Source of the DNA: Plantactinospora sp. KBS50 | GTDB taxonomy: Bacteria; Actinomycetota; Actinomycetes; Mycobacteriales; Micromonosporaceae | Length of the DNA stretch: 64,000 nt | Assembly (NCBI RefSeq): GCF_002285795.1 | Contig: NZ_CP022961.1 | Coordinates: forward strand, 5,026,001-5,090,000 | Direction: 5' to 3' | Part shown: one piece after another, positions 42,259-51,288 of the stretch | Layout: every line of letters starts with the position of its first letter | How positions within the stretch are numbered: position 1 is the first letter of the stretch | Made by a program: the position numbers and the translations under genes | The notes under the pieces: model-generated | The model's input: only the letters and a program-made list of their open reading frames with translations | What the model was told of the DNA's origin: nothing | Databases searched by the model: none

Positions 42259-42383
42259 CGACGCAACGACCTGGGCACCCGGGTCGCTCCCGCGACCGGA
42301 CCGGTACGGGAGGCGGACGGCCGAACCCCGGATAAGACGATGCCCGCCGGACGGGGCCGGCGGGCGACGATCGGAAGAAAAAG

Positions 42384-42456
42384 CTCCCCCGTTTGGACTC
42401 GAACCAAAAACCTGCCGGTTAACAGCCGGCTGCTCTGCCAATTGAGCTACGGGGGA
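42384..42456 (-). tRNA. tRNA-Asn (GTT anticodon)
   Basis: Cloverleaf on the minus strand: acceptor TCCCCCG/CGGGGGA with discriminator G, D arm GCTC...GAGC, anticodon loop CTGTTAA (42419-42425), T arm GGTTCGAGTCC. CCA is not encoded. Confidence 0.95.
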
Positions 42457-42703
42457 TCGCGTCTGGCCGGCGCCGGATCTCTCCCGCGCCGCGCGACGGC
42501 ATAAGAGTACAGGACGATCCGCCCCCCGGGTCGACCGGGTTACCACCTGCGAATCCGGGTCCGATGGGTGCGTCCCCTCGCGAACAGGTATGGGCGACGC
42601 GCAGGATGGGTAGGTAACCAAGCACAGACGACGCAGGCGCGACACTAGACAGCCCGGACTAGGATCCGGGAGCAACCGAGCGTCAGGTACGAAAGGAGCC
42701 GCC

Positions 42704-43087
42704 ATGCGCGGAAAGCTTCTGTTCATCGGCGGGCTGGCTACGGGCTTCGTCCTGGGCGCCCGCGCGGGTCGGGAGAAGTACGAGGAGCTGGTCCTCAGGG
42801 GCCGTAAGGTCCTCGACCACCCCACCGTCCAGGAGGCCGCCGGGGTTGCCCAGGCGCAGGCCAACCGCCTGTATGCCGAGGGCAAGGACCGGCTCAGCCA
42901 GACCAAGCTGGGTGAGAAATTCGCCGCAGGAAACGACACCACCACCGAATTGACCTCCGCGGACCGGGCCTTCGCCGGCACCCCGGCCGGGACCTCGACG
43001 ACCGGCTCCACCGGTACGCCGGGCAGCACCGGCTCGCGGGGCAAGACCTCAAGCGGTGGCGCTGGCACCAACGGCAGCACTCTGTAG
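42704..43087 (+). CDS. YtxH-domain-like small protein
   Basis: 127 residues from ATG 42704 (AAGGAG upstream). One N-terminal hydrophobic segment (KLLFIGGLATGFVLGARAGR) is followed by a helical stretch (EKYEELVLRGRKVLDHPTVQ, AAGVAQAQANRLYAEGKDRL), then a Gly/Ser/Thr tail (about 95-127). This is the usual layout of YtxH proteins, membrane-anchored with a cytosolic helix; function unknown, sometimes stress linked. Single-gene unit ended by the hairpin at 43097. Confidence 0.88.
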   Translation: MRGKLLFIGGLATGFVLGARAGREKYEELVLRGRKVLDHPTVQEAAGVAQAQANRLYAEGKDRLSQTKLGEKFAAGNDTTTELTSADRAFAGTPAGTSTTGSTGTPGSTGSRGKTSSGGAGTNGSTL

Positions 43088-43096
43088 CACCGGGGT

Positions 43097-43136
43097 ACGA
43101 GGGGGTCGGCGGCCCACGGGTCGCCGGCCCCCTCGT
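43097..43136. terminator. Hairpin terminator between YtxH and polyprenyl synthase genes
   Basis: 15-bp stem with one G-T pair (43097-43111 with 43122-43136) and a 10-base loop, starting 10 bases after the YtxH stop. Genes are convergent, so it can serve both. Confidence 0.75.
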
Positions 43137-43143
43137 CGTGCCC

Positions 43144-43200
43144 GGCCGGAGCTGGGCCGGCCGGAGCTGGGCCGGCCGGGGCCGGGCCGGCCGGGGCTGG
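43144..43200. repeat. Four tandem copies of a 15-base GC repeat
   Basis: GGCCGGAGCTGGGCC and variants, period 15, from 43144 to the end of the polyprenyl synthase gene. The last two copies carry G instead of A and other single changes. Non-coding. Confidence 0.75.
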
Positions 43201-43209
43201 ATCAGCGGG

Positions 43210-44286
43210 TCAGCGGTGCCGGGTCACGGCCGCGCCGGTGAGGTCGGCCAGCACGGCCCGGACGTCGGCCGGCAGCGGGGCGGCCGACAGCGCCACCCGG
43301 GCGGCGTCGGCGCGCACCTTGATCATTCTTTCCACCTCGTCCCGCGCCCCGGTCGCCGCGATGATCTCCCGCAGTTCGGCCGCCCCCGCGGCGTCCAGCC
43401 CGGGGTTGCCGAACAGCGCCCCCAGCCGGGCCGCCTGGTCCGCATCGGCCATCGACCTGGCCAGCGCGACCAGCACGGTCGGCTTGCCCTCGCGCAGATC
43501 GTCCAGGATCGGCTTGCCGGTCACGGCCGGGTCGCCGAACACCCCGAGCAGGTCGTCACGGAGCTGGAACGCGTCGCCGAGCGGGTCGCCGAACTCGGCC
43601 AACGCCACCAGCAGCCCCCGGCCCGCGCCGGCGAGCGCGGCGCCGATCTGCAGCGGACGGGTCACCGTGTAGCGCGCCGTCTTCAACCGGACCACGGTCA
43701 GCGCCCGGTCGACCGAACCGCCGCGGACCCCGGAGAGCAGATCCAGGTACTGCCCGGAGATGACCTCGGTCCGCATGGTCGCGTAGACCCGGGTTCCGCG
43801 CTGGATCGCCGCGGCGTCCAGGCCGCACCCGGCGAACATCTCCGCCGACCAGGCCGCGCAGAGCGCGCCGCTGAGCAGCGCGGCGTCCCGCCCGTACGCC
43901 GCCGGGTCGCCGCGCCAGGCCGAGCGGCCGTGCAGTTCCGACAGCTGCCGGTGCACCGAGGGGCTGCCCCGGCGCAGGTCGCTGCCGTCCATGATGTCGT
44001 CGTGGATCAGGGCGAACGCGTGGAACAGCTCCAGCGCGGCCGCCGCGGTCACGATGGGCCGCTGGTCTCCCCCGCCGGCGCCACGCCAGCCCCAGTAGCA
44101 GAAGACCGGGCGCACCCGCTTCCCGTCGGCCAGCACGAACCGCCGGATCAGGTCGAACGCCTCGGCCGACAGGCCGAGCCGGTCGCCGTTTCCCTGCCGC
44201 CGGTCCAGGAATTCCCGCAGTTCGGCGTCGACCCGCTGCCGCAGCGGCGGGTCGGCCGGCGATCCGCCGGGGACGGGCCCGCGCAT
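43210..44286 (-). CDS. Polyprenyl (isoprenyl) diphosphate synthase
   Basis: 358 residues from ATG 44286 (GGAGGGAG upstream; a TTG at 44391 is possible but weaker). Trans-prenyltransferase all-helical fold with first Asp-rich motif LIHDDIMDGSD (about residue 95), second Asp-rich motif FQLRDDLLGVFGD (about 238), GKRVRPV near the start and GKPILDDLREGKPT. It condenses isopentenyl diphosphate with an allylic diphosphate. The residues before the first motif (FHAFALIHDD) suggest a C20 or longer product, but chain length cannot be fixed. It may feed quinones, carotenoids or terpenes. Confidence 0.92.
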   Translation of the reverse strand: MRGPVPGGSPADPPLRQRVDAELREFLDRRQGNGDRLGLSAEAFDLIRRFVLADGKRVRPVFCYWGWRGAGGGDQRPIVTAAAALELFHAFALIHDDIMDGSDLRRGSPSVHRQLSELHGRSAWRGDPAAYGRDAALLSGALCAAWSAEMFAGCGLDAAAIQRGTRVYATMRTEVISGQYLDLLSGVRGGSVDRALTVVRLKTARYTVTRPLQIGAALAGAGRGLLVALAEFGDPLGDAFQLRDDLLGVFGDPAVTGKPILDDLREGKPTVLVALARSMADADQAARLGALFGNPGLDAAGAAELREIIAATGARDEVERMIKVRADAARVALSAAPLPADVRAVLADLTGAAVTRHR

Positions 44287-44440
44287 CCTCCGCTCCCTCC
44301 CACCGCCGGCGGCCGGACCGGACCCGGTGAACCGGGTCCGGTCGGCGACAGTGGGCCCCACGCCCGTGCGCCGGTCGGCATTCAGGGACAACGATAGCGG
44401 TGAGTCGAGTTTGGACTCCGCGGGCGTACCTCCGGCCCCC

Positions 44441-45646
44441 TCAGCCCAGATCGGACGGGCGGTCCCGGTCCTGCAGCTTGCGGTCGTCGCGCAGTTGCAC
44501 GTACGGCTCCTTGTCCATCGGGCGCAGCCCGGCCGCGATGGCCCGGCCGCGCTCCAGCTCCGCGTCCAGTTCGGCGCCGAGCAGGACGGCCAGGTTGGTC
44601 AGCCACAGCCAGACCAGGAAGATGATCACACCGGCCAGGGTGCCGTAGGTCTTGTTGTACGAGCCGAAGTTGGCCACGTAGAACGCGAAGGCACCCGAGA
44701 CGATCATCCAGATGACGACGGCGAAGACGCCGCCCGGGGTGATCCAGCGGAACCCGCCGTGCCGGGCGTTGGGCGCGGCCCAGTAGAGGATGGCGAAGGT
44801 CAGGCCGACCAGCATCAGCAGCACCGGCCACTTGGCCACGTCCCAGACGGTGACCACGGTCGAGCCCAGCCCCAGGGCACCACCGGCCCGCTCGGCGAAC
44901 CGGCCGGTGAACACCACGATGAACGCGCTGGCCAGCACCATCAGCCCGACCACGCCGGTGACGCCGACCCGGATCGGCAGCGTCTTCCAGATGGGCCGCC
45001 CCTCCGGCACGTCGTAGATCGCGTTCGCGGCCCGCATGAACGCGCCGATGTAGCCGGAGGCCGACCAGTACGCGCCGAGCAGACCGAGGGCGGCGACCAG
45101 GCCGGCGCCCCGGCTCTCCTGCAACTGCCGCATGGAACTGGTGACGATGTCCTTGACCTGCGGCTGCGGCACCATGCCGGTGAGGGTGTCCTGCAACGAC
45201 GCCTGCGTGTCGTCGGGCAGCAGGCCGAGGATCGAGACCAGCACCAGCAGGGCGGGGAACAGCGACAGCATGCCGTAGTAGGTCAGCGCGGCGGCCCAGT
45301 CGGTGAGGTTGTCCCGCTGGAACTCCTTCACCGTCCGCCGCAGCGCCGCCCAGATGCTGGAGCCGGAAAGTCCGGTCGGGCTGTCCGGACCCTCGTCCGG
45401 ACCGACCGGAGCGGCCGACCCCTCACCGGCGGAGCCGTCGACGTCCGGATCGACCGGCCGGTCGGCGCCGTCGACCGGACCGACCACGGCGTGCTCCGGA
45501 GCGGCCGCGGCGTGGTCCGCGGTAGCGTCACCGGCGTGCTCCGGAGCGGGCCGGGCGTGCTCCGCGCCGCCCCGGGTCTGGCCCGGGCCGCCCCGGGCGT
45601 GCTCCGCGCCACCCCGGGCGGATTCGGCCGGCTGCTCGGTGCCCAT
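44441..45646 (-). CDS. YihY/BrkB-family inner membrane protein
   Basis: 401 residues from ATG 45646 (GAGGGAGG upstream). The first ~95 residues are a low-complexity acidic/Ala/Gly segment with EHAR/EHAG repeats. Then the BrkB domain: DNLTDWAAALTYYGMLSLFP, LGLLGAYWSASGYIGAF, ANAIYDVPEGRP, WITPGGVFAVVIWMIVSGAF, FGSYNKTYGTLAGVIIFLVW, WLTNLAVLLGAELDAELERG. Six membrane helices. Formerly mis-called RNase BN; the function is unsettled (possible transporter). The charged C-terminal tail is cytosolic. Confidence 0.93.
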   Translation of the reverse strand: MGTEQPAESARGGAEHARGGPGQTRGGAEHARPAPEHAGDATADHAAAAPEHAVVGPVDGADRPVDPDVDGSAGEGSAAPVGPDEGPDSPTGLSGSSIWAALRRTVKEFQRDNLTDWAAALTYYGMLSLFPALLVLVSILGLLPDDTQASLQDTLTGMVPQPQVKDIVTSSMRQLQESRGAGLVAALGLLGAYWSASGYIGAFMRAANAIYDVPEGRPIWKTLPIRVGVTGVVGLMVLASAFIVVFTGRFAERAGGALGLGSTVVTVWDVAKWPVLLMLVGLTFAILYWAAPNARHGGFRWITPGGVFAVVIWMIVSGAFAFYVANFGSYNKTYGTLAGVIIFLVWLWLTNLAVLLGAELDAELERGRAIAAGLRPMDKEPYVQLRDDRKLQDRDRPSDLG

Positions 45647-45768
45647 GGCCCCTCCCTCGTAATCGGCTGCGTCCGGACTATGCCCAGGCCGCTGACCGGC
45701 TAACCGTGCGTGGCGGGCGGGTCGCCCCGGTCGCGGGCCGGCTCGCCCGGTCCGTCGGGCCGGTCGGG

Positions 45769-46578
45769 TCAGGTGTACAGCTTCGCCGCCATCCGCCGGG
45801 ACGCCAGCGTGAGCCCCAGCAGGGTGAGCCCGACAAGGTACCCGACATCGACCAGCCAGGACCATCCCGAACCGCCGGTGGTGATCGTGCGGACCAGGTC
45901 GACGGAGCGGTAGAGCGGGGTGACCTCGATCAGCCAGCGCAGCACCGCCGGGTACGCCTCGGCCGGGACGAACGTGCCGGAGAACAGGAAGAGCACGAAC
46001 TGGGCCGAGCCCATCAGGTCGAAATCCTGCCAGCTGCGCATCAGCGTGGACAGGGTCATGCCGAGCGCGCCGAAGGTGAAGCCGATCAACACGGCGGCCG
46101 GCAGCGCCAGCAGCGCCCGACCCGGCGACGTGAGGTCCAGCAACACCATGATCGCCAGGAAGGCCGCCGAGTAGAGCGTGCCACGCACCATCGCCCAGCC
46201 CAGCTCGCCGAGGGCGATCTCGAACGGCTGTACGGGGGTCGCGAGGATCCCGTCGTACAGCTTCATGTACTTCATCTTGCCGAAGAAGTTGAAGGTCGTC
46301 TCCGCCATCGCGCCGGTCATGGCCGAGGAGGCGAGCATGGCCGGCGCCACGAAGGCCGCATAGCCCACCACCCGACCGTCGGGCAGGGTGAGCTGGTGTA
46401 TCAGCGCGCCCACTCCGACCCCGATGGAGAGCAGGTAGAGCAGCGGCTCGAAGAAGCCGGAGATCAACACGATCCAGTACGCGGACTTCAACGCCGTCAC
46501 GTTGCGCTCGGCCACCGAGGCCGCGCGCCGGGGTGCGCCCTCGAAGCTGACCAGCCGGGGCAGGACGAGACTGACCAC
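45769..46578 (-). CDS. ABC-2 type transporter permease (DrrB-like)
   Basis: 269 residues from GTG 46578 (AGGGGA upstream). Six membrane segments of an ABC-2 permease with AYWIVLISGFFEPLLYLLSI, AETTFNFFGKMKYMKLYDGI, FGALGMTLSTLMRSWQDFDL, FSGTFVPAEAYP. It lies 9 bases after the second permease gene and downstream of the ATPase; the three form an exporter of the daunorubicin-resistance type. Substrate unknown. Confidence 0.92.
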   Translation of the reverse strand: MVSLVLPRLVSFEGAPRRAASVAERNVTALKSAYWIVLISGFFEPLLYLLSIGVGVGALIHQLTLPDGRVVGYAAFVAPAMLASSAMTGAMAETTFNFFGKMKYMKLYDGILATPVQPFEIALGELGWAMVRGTLYSAAFLAIMVLLDLTSPGRALLALPAAVLIGFTFGALGMTLSTLMRSWQDFDLMGSAQFVLFLFSGTFVPAEAYPAVLRWLIEVTPLYRSVDLVRTITTGGSGWSWLVDVGYLVGLTLLGLTLASRRMAAKLYT

Positions 46579-46587
46579 AGATATCCC

Positions 46588-47388
46588 CTAGACCACGAGC
46601 CGGCGGCGGAACCGGGTCCGCGCCAGGAACCAGCCGAACACGGACCAACCGGCCAGAACGATCAGGTGCCCGGCCACCGACCAGTCGGGGGCGACGCCGA
46701 GGGCGGCGGCCCGGCACAGGTCGACGCCGTGCCAGAGCGGCAGCGCGTACGCGACCGCGCGCAGCACCACCGGCAGCGATCCGACCGGGAAGAACACCCC
46801 GGAGAACAGCGTCATGGGGATGACCCCGAACCGGAACAGCAGCGCCAGGTAGTTGTCGCTGGACACCGACGAGGTGTAGCCGAACACCGGCGCCGCCACC
46901 GCGAGCCCCACCAGCACCAGCACGGGCGCAACGACAAGCGCCCAGACCGAGTGCACCGCGCCGAACGCGGCGGCCACGGCGAGGAACACCAGGCCGCTGG
47001 CGAGCACCCGGAGGCAGACGAAGCCGAGGTGGCCGACCAGTACGTCGCGCACCCGCAGCGGGGCGGCGGCCTGGGCGAAGTAGGTCTTCATCCACTCGAA
47101 GTTGCTGAACACCGGCCAGGTGGACTCGCCGACGGCGACCTGCGCCGCGGTGGCGGCCATCAGCCCCGGCACCACGTAGTCGAAGTAGGGCACCCCGGCC
47201 ACGCCACCGGTGACGTACGCCCCGACGCCCAGGCCGAAGCCGAGCATGCTGAGCACCGGCAGCAGGAACGAGGACAGCACGCTGGCCCGCCACGTCCGCC
47301 GGTAGCTGACCAGGTAGTACTCCAGGACGGCCAGCCCCGGCCAGCGGGGCGGCGCCGACACCACCCGTTGCTCCCGCGTCACCACCAC
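46588..47388 (-). CDS. ABC-2 type transporter permease
   Basis: 266 residues from GTG 47388 or the next GTG 47385 (GGGGGG just upstream); a TTG at 47409 is less likely. Six membrane segments: VLSSFLLPVLSMLGFGLGVG, FSNFEWMKTYFAQAAAPLRV, VAAPVFGYTSSVSSDNYLAL, FSGVFFPVGSLPVVLRAVAY. It is homologous in layout to the permease at 45769, making a two-subunit channel with it. It begins about 10 bases after the ATPase stop. Confidence 0.92.
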   Translation of the reverse strand: MVVTREQRVVSAPPRWPGLAVLEYYLVSYRRTWRASVLSSFLLPVLSMLGFGLGVGAYVTGGVAGVPYFDYVVPGLMAATAAQVAVGESTWPVFSNFEWMKTYFAQAAAPLRVRDVLVGHLGFVCLRVLASGLVFLAVAAAFGAVHSVWALVVAPVLVLVGLAVAAPVFGYTSSVSSDNYLALLFRFGVIPMTLFSGVFFPVGSLPVVLRAVAYALPLWHGVDLCRAAALGVAPDWSVAGHLIVLAGWSVFGWFLARTRFRRRLVV

Positions 47389-47398
47389 AGACCCCCCG

Positions 47399-48328
47399 TC
47401 AGTCGACAAGCGTCCGGCCGGTCAGGTGCAGGAAGACGTCCTCCAGGCTGCTGCGCCGCACCAGCACGCTGGCCGGGGTGAGCGCCCGGGCCTGCACCGT
47501 GGCCAGCGCCGCGTCCCCGTCCGGCACGTACAGCAGCACCCGGTCCGGCAGCACCTCCACCCGGTCGCCGATCCCGGCCAGCTTGTCGGCGAACGCCTCC
47601 TGGGACTCGGCCGCGAAGCGCAGCTCGACCACCTCCCGGGTGGAATACCGCTCGATCAGGTCCCGGGGCGATCCCTCGGCGGCGATCCGGCCGCCGTCCA
47701 TCACCACCAGCCGGTCGCAGAGCTGCTCGGCCTCGTCCATGTAGTGCGTGGTGAGCACCAGCGTCACGCCCTGCTGTTTGAGCCGGAACAGCCGCTCCCA
47801 GACCAGGTGCCGGGCCTGCGGATCGAGCCCCGTGGTCGGCTCGTCGAGCAGCACGATCTCCGGCTCGTTGACCAGCGCCCGGGCGATGGTCAACCGCCGC
47901 TTCATGCCGCCGGACAGCGGCTCCACCTTGCTGTTGGCCCGCTCGGTGAGCTGCACGAAATCCAGCAGCTCGGCGGCCCGCTGCCGGGCCACCCTGCGCG
48001 GGATGCCGAAGTAGCGGGCGTAGGTGGTGAGGTTCTCCCGCGCGGTCAGCTCCGGGTCGAGGTTGTCCAGCTGGGGACAGACGCCCAGCCGGGCCCGGAT
48101 CTGCGGACCCTGCCGCACCGGGTCTAGGCCCAGGATCCGCAGCTCACCCTCGGTGGGCGGGGAGACGCAGCCGATCATGCGCATGGTGGAGGACTTGCCG
48201 GCGCCGTTGGGCCCGAGGAATCCGAACGCCTCCCCCGGCTGCACATCGACGTCGATGCCGGCCACCGCGGTGAAGTCACCGAAGCGTTTCACCAGGTTTC
48301 GGGCGCGGATGAGCGGTTGCTGAGCCAC
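47399..48328 (-). CDS. ABC transporter ATP-binding protein (NodI/DrrA-like)
   Basis: 309 residues from GTG 48328. Walker A GPNGAGKSS, Q-loop GVCPQLDNLDPELTARENL, signature LSGGMKRRLTIARA, Walker B VLLDEPTTGLDPQ, H-loop LTTHYMDEAE. The C-terminal domain (about 220-309) has the SSLEDVFLHLTGRTL ending seen in DrrA/NodI. It powers the two permeases encoded next. Confidence 0.95.
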   Translation of the reverse strand: MAQQPLIRARNLVKRFGDFTAVAGIDVDVQPGEAFGFLGPNGAGKSSTMRMIGCVSPPTEGELRILGLDPVRQGPQIRARLGVCPQLDNLDPELTARENLTTYARYFGIPRRVARQRAAELLDFVQLTERANSKVEPLSGGMKRRLTIARALVNEPEIVLLDEPTTGLDPQARHLVWERLFRLKQQGVTLVLTTHYMDEAEQLCDRLVVMDGGRIAAEGSPRDLIERYSTREVVELRFAAESQEAFADKLAGIGDRVEVLPDRVLLYVPDGDAALATVQARALTPASVLVRRSSLEDVFLHLTGRTLVD

Positions 48329-48414
48329 GAGGCGACCCTAGCCCGCCGGTCCGACAAAACCCCACCGGATTTGTCCGGCGGCACCGGGCCGCCCGGACGG
48401 CGCTCGACAGCCGC

Positions 48415-49008
48415 TCAGAGGTCGGCCGGCCTGGTCGCCGCGCGGGCGGCCGCGACCAGGTCGTCGGTGGCGGCGACGGTGGCGGGATCGTCGGCCGCGG
48501 CCCCGGTGTCGTACCGGACGGTCCAGGTCAACCCGTCCACGCCGGTGACCCGCCGGGCCACCACCCGGACTCCCCCGACGGCCAGCCGGTGGTGCACCGT
48601 GTAGCCGACCGAACGGGTCAGCCTGGCCCGGACCTGCTCCGGCACGTTTCCCGGAGAGAGCAGCAGGTACGTCCGTACCGGCGCGTCGGCCACCACGGCG
48701 TACCCGTCGCGGTCGGCGACCCGGGTGGCGGGGGTCACCGTCAGCTCGCGGCCCGACCACACCGCCTTGTGCAGCTCGTGCCAGCCCCACCGGTCGGTCC
48801 GGTCCGGCACCCACAGCCCGTGGTTGGTGACCACCACGACCCCGCCGTCCGCCGCGGCCGTACCGCCGTCCGCCGCGGCCGTACCGCCGTCCGCCGCGGC
48901 CGTACCGCCGTCGGCCGGCACGGTGGCCCAGGCCAGCACCCGCTCGCCGGGGGCCAGCGCCGGTCGGTGCTGCGCCGGCAGGCGCGGCCGGCGCCCGAAC
49001 AGTCCCAT
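48415..49008 (-). CDS. Hypothetical protein with PH-like pattern and an in-frame 7-residue tandem repeat
   Basis: 197 residues from ATG 49008, three bases after the dnaG stop, so co-transcribed with dnaG. An N-terminal basic patch (GRRPRLP) is followed by LAPGERVLAWATV, then three exact copies of TAAADGG encoded by a 21-base repeat, then VVVVTNHGLWV and WHELHKAVWSG strands like a PH-type fold, and a helical C-terminus (TVAATDDLVAAARAATR). It reads soluble and cytosolic; function unknown. Confidence 0.8.
   Translation of the reverse strand: MGLFGRRPRLPAQHRPALAPGERVLAWATVPADGGTAAADGGTAAADGGTAAADGGVVVVTNHGLWVPDRTDRWGWHELHKAVWSGRELTVTPATRVADRDGYAVVADAPVRTYLLLSPGNVPEQVRARLTRSVGYTVHHRLAVGGVRVVARRVTGVDGLTWTVRYDTGAAADDPATVAATDDLVAAARAATRPADL
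48842..48904 (-). repeat. 21-base in-frame tandem repeat, three copies
   Basis: CCGCCGTCCGCCGCGGCCGT plus A (plus strand) at 48842-48862, 48863-48883 and 48884-48904, identical, then a partial fourth copy. It encodes the TAAADGG heptad inside the gene at 48415. Copy number likely varies between strains. Confidence 0.9.
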
Positions 49009-49011
49009 CGC

Positions 49012-50892
49012 CTACAGCCCTCCCGCGGCCTGTTCGCGCAGCGCCCGGGCATGCTGTTCCAACGACAGCAGCTCGCCGAAGAGCGCGAAGTACTCGTCCT
49101 TGTTGGCCACCGGGTTCACCCGCTGGATCTTGGACTTGAGGTCCCGGACCCGGACGGTCACCGAGCCCAGCTCCAGCCGGGCCAGGGTCACCGAGACGTA
49201 CCGGGGATCGGGGTCGCCGTCGATCCGCAGCGGCTCCACGGCCAGCTCCCCCACCAGGGCACGGGCCGCCAGATCGGCGCAGGCGTCCCGGACCTGTTCG
49301 ATCCAGACCGCGCCGCCGGTCGCCACCGCGGCGCCGCCGGCCGCGGCGACCGCCGCACGCAACACGCGGTGCACCGGATGCAGGTACGCGGCCTCGTCCA
49401 ACGCGTCGAACATCGGCCCGGCCAGCACCGGCACCTGGAGGGCCAGCTTCAGCGCCTCCCGCTCGACAAGCGACTGCGGGCTGTCGATCGTCGGTTCGGG
49501 GCGCCGGGGTGGGGCCGGCTCGGCGGCCCGGCGACCCTCCGCGCGGCCGGCGGCCGGGGGCTGCGCCGCCGCGGCCTGCACCGCCCGCTGCACCGGCTCG
49601 ATCTCCATGCCCAGGTCGCCGGCGAGCTTGCGGACGTACTCGGGACGCTTCTCCCGGTCCTTGATCCGCGCCACCAGCGGAGCGGCCCGGCGCATCGCCT
49701 CCACCCGGCCGTCGACGGTGTCCAGGTCGTACCGGCTGATCGCCTGGCGCAGCGCGAAGTCGACAAGCGGCTCGCGGCGGGCGACCAGGTCCCGGACCGC
49801 CGTGTCGCCCTTGGCCAGGCGCAGCTCGCACGGGTCCATGCTGTCCGGGCTCACCGCGATGAACGTGCGCCCGACGAACCGCTGGTCCTCCTCGAAGGCG
49901 CGCAGCGCCGCCTTCTGTCCGGCCGCGTCGCCGTCGAAGGTGAAGATGACCTCACCCTCCCGACCGTCGGTGTCCATCAGCAACCGGCGCAGCACGCCGA
50001 TGTGGTCCGCGCCGAAGGCCGTGCCGCAGGTGGCGACCGCCACCGGTACGTCGGCCAGGTGGCAGGCCATCACGTCGGTGTAGCCCTCGACGATCACCGC
50101 CCGGCCCTGCTTGGCGATCTCCCGCTTGGCCTGGTCGATCCCGTACAGCACGTGGGACTTCTTGTAGATGGGCGTCTCGGGCGTGTTCAGGTATTTCGGA
50201 CCATCGTCGTCGTCGAACAGCCTCCGCGCCCCGAAGCCGATCACGTCCCCGGCCAGGTCCCGGATCGGCCACAGCAGCCGGCGACGGAACCGGTCGATGA
50301 GCGAACCGGAGCGGGCCTCCCGGGACAGCCCCGCGGTGACCAGTTCCGGACCGGTGAAACCCTGCTGGCGCAGGTGCCGGGTGAGCGGGTCCCAGCCGTC
50401 CGGGGCGAAGCCACAGCCGTACCGCTGGGCTGCGGCCCGGTCGAAGCCGCGCTGCGCGAGGAACTCGCGGGCCGCCCGCGCCGCGGGCGTGCCGAGCTGC
50501 CCCGCGTAGAACTCGGCGGCGGCGGCGTGCGCCGCGACCAGCCGCTGCTTCTGGCCCTGCTGCGCCCGGACCGGCGCGGGGCCGGCCTCCATGTAGCGCA
50601 GTTGGATGCCGGCCCGGCCGGCCAGCCGTTCGACCGACTCGACGAAGGTCAGGTGCTCGGCGTCCATCAGGAACTTGATGGCGTCGCCGCCCTGGCCGCA
50701 GCCGAAGCAGTACCAGACGTTGCGGGCCGGCGAGACGTTGAACGACGGGGACTTCTCGTCGTGGAACGGGCACAGCCCCTTGAGGTTGCCGCCACCGGCC
50801 GGTCGCAGCGTGACCGACTCGGAGATGACGTCGGCGATCGAGGTGCGCTCCCGGACCAGTGCGACATCCTCGTCCCGGATCCGACCAGCCAT
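49012..50892 (-). CDS. dnaG: DNA primase
   Basis: 626 residues from ATG 50892 (GGAGGGGG upstream). Zinc-finger residues Cys41, His44, Cys62, Cys65 (CPFHDEKSPSF; CFGCGQGG), RNA-polymerase core (FYAGQLG, RFRRRLLWPIRDLAGDVIGF), TOPRIM motifs VIVEGYTDVMA and FTFDGDAAGQKAAL, and a C-terminal DnaB-interacting helical domain (about 430-626). It makes RNA primers at the replication fork. Length is normal for actinobacteria. The next gene downstream is the hypothetical at 48415. Confidence 0.97.
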   Translation of the reverse strand: MAGRIRDEDVALVRERTSIADVISESVTLRPAGGGNLKGLCPFHDEKSPSFNVSPARNVWYCFGCGQGGDAIKFLMDAEHLTFVESVERLAGRAGIQLRYMEAGPAPVRAQQGQKQRLVAAHAAAAEFYAGQLGTPAARAAREFLAQRGFDRAAAQRYGCGFAPDGWDPLTRHLRQQGFTGPELVTAGLSREARSGSLIDRFRRRLLWPIRDLAGDVIGFGARRLFDDDDGPKYLNTPETPIYKKSHVLYGIDQAKREIAKQGRAVIVEGYTDVMACHLADVPVAVATCGTAFGADHIGVLRRLLMDTDGREGEVIFTFDGDAAGQKAALRAFEEDQRFVGRTFIAVSPDSMDPCELRLAKGDTAVRDLVARREPLVDFALRQAISRYDLDTVDGRVEAMRRAAPLVARIKDREKRPEYVRKLAGDLGMEIEPVQRAVQAAAAQPPAAGRAEGRRAAEPAPPRRPEPTIDSPQSLVEREALKLALQVPVLAGPMFDALDEAAYLHPVHRVLRAAVAAAGGAAVATGGAVWIEQVRDACADLAARALVGELAVEPLRIDGDPDPRYVSVTLARLELGSVTVRVRDLKSKIQRVNPVANKDEYFALFGELLSLEQHARALREQAAGGL

Positions 50893-51021
50893 CCGCACCC
50901 CCTCCGGGATACATCCTGCCCTGCCCCGGCGATCTCCCCCCAGCCGGGTCCGCCCGCGCTACGGCCCGGCCGCCCGGCCCGCGGGGCGGGCCGGGTCGGC
51001 GGGCCGGCGGGCCGGCGCGGG

Positions 51022-51276
51022 TCAGGCGGGCCGGCGGTCGGCGGTCGGCTCGGCCTCGCCGAGCCGGGGAAACGGCTCGATCGAGAAGACCACCTCCACC
51101 GGCACCTCGAAGTACGCGGCGATCCGCAGCGCCAGATGCAGGCTCGGCCGGAACTCGCCGCGTTCCAGGTAGCCGACGGTCTGATAGTGCACCGCCAGCG
51201 CCTCGGCAAGCTGGCGGCGGGAGATGCCGCGTTCGGCGCGGAGCATGGCGATCCGGTTGTGGACCGTCTCACTCAT
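51022..51276 (-). CDS. XRE-family HTH regulator, short
   Basis: 84 residues from ATG 51276; a TTG at 51282 is alternative. The HTH covers about 5-60 (RIAMLRAERGISRRQLAEAL, VHYQTVGYLERGEFRPSLHL) with tail FEVPVEVVFSIEPFP, like the YozG/YgzD-type small regulators. It starts 12 bases after the end of the ABC permease gene on the same strand, so it probably belongs to that operon and may bind the operator at 53140. Confidence 0.9.
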   Translation of the reverse strand: MSETVHNRIAMLRAERGISRRQLAEALAVHYQTVGYLERGEFRPSLHLALRIAAYFEVPVEVVFSIEPFPRLGEAEPTADRRPA

Positions 51277-51288
51277 CGTCAACGCCCC

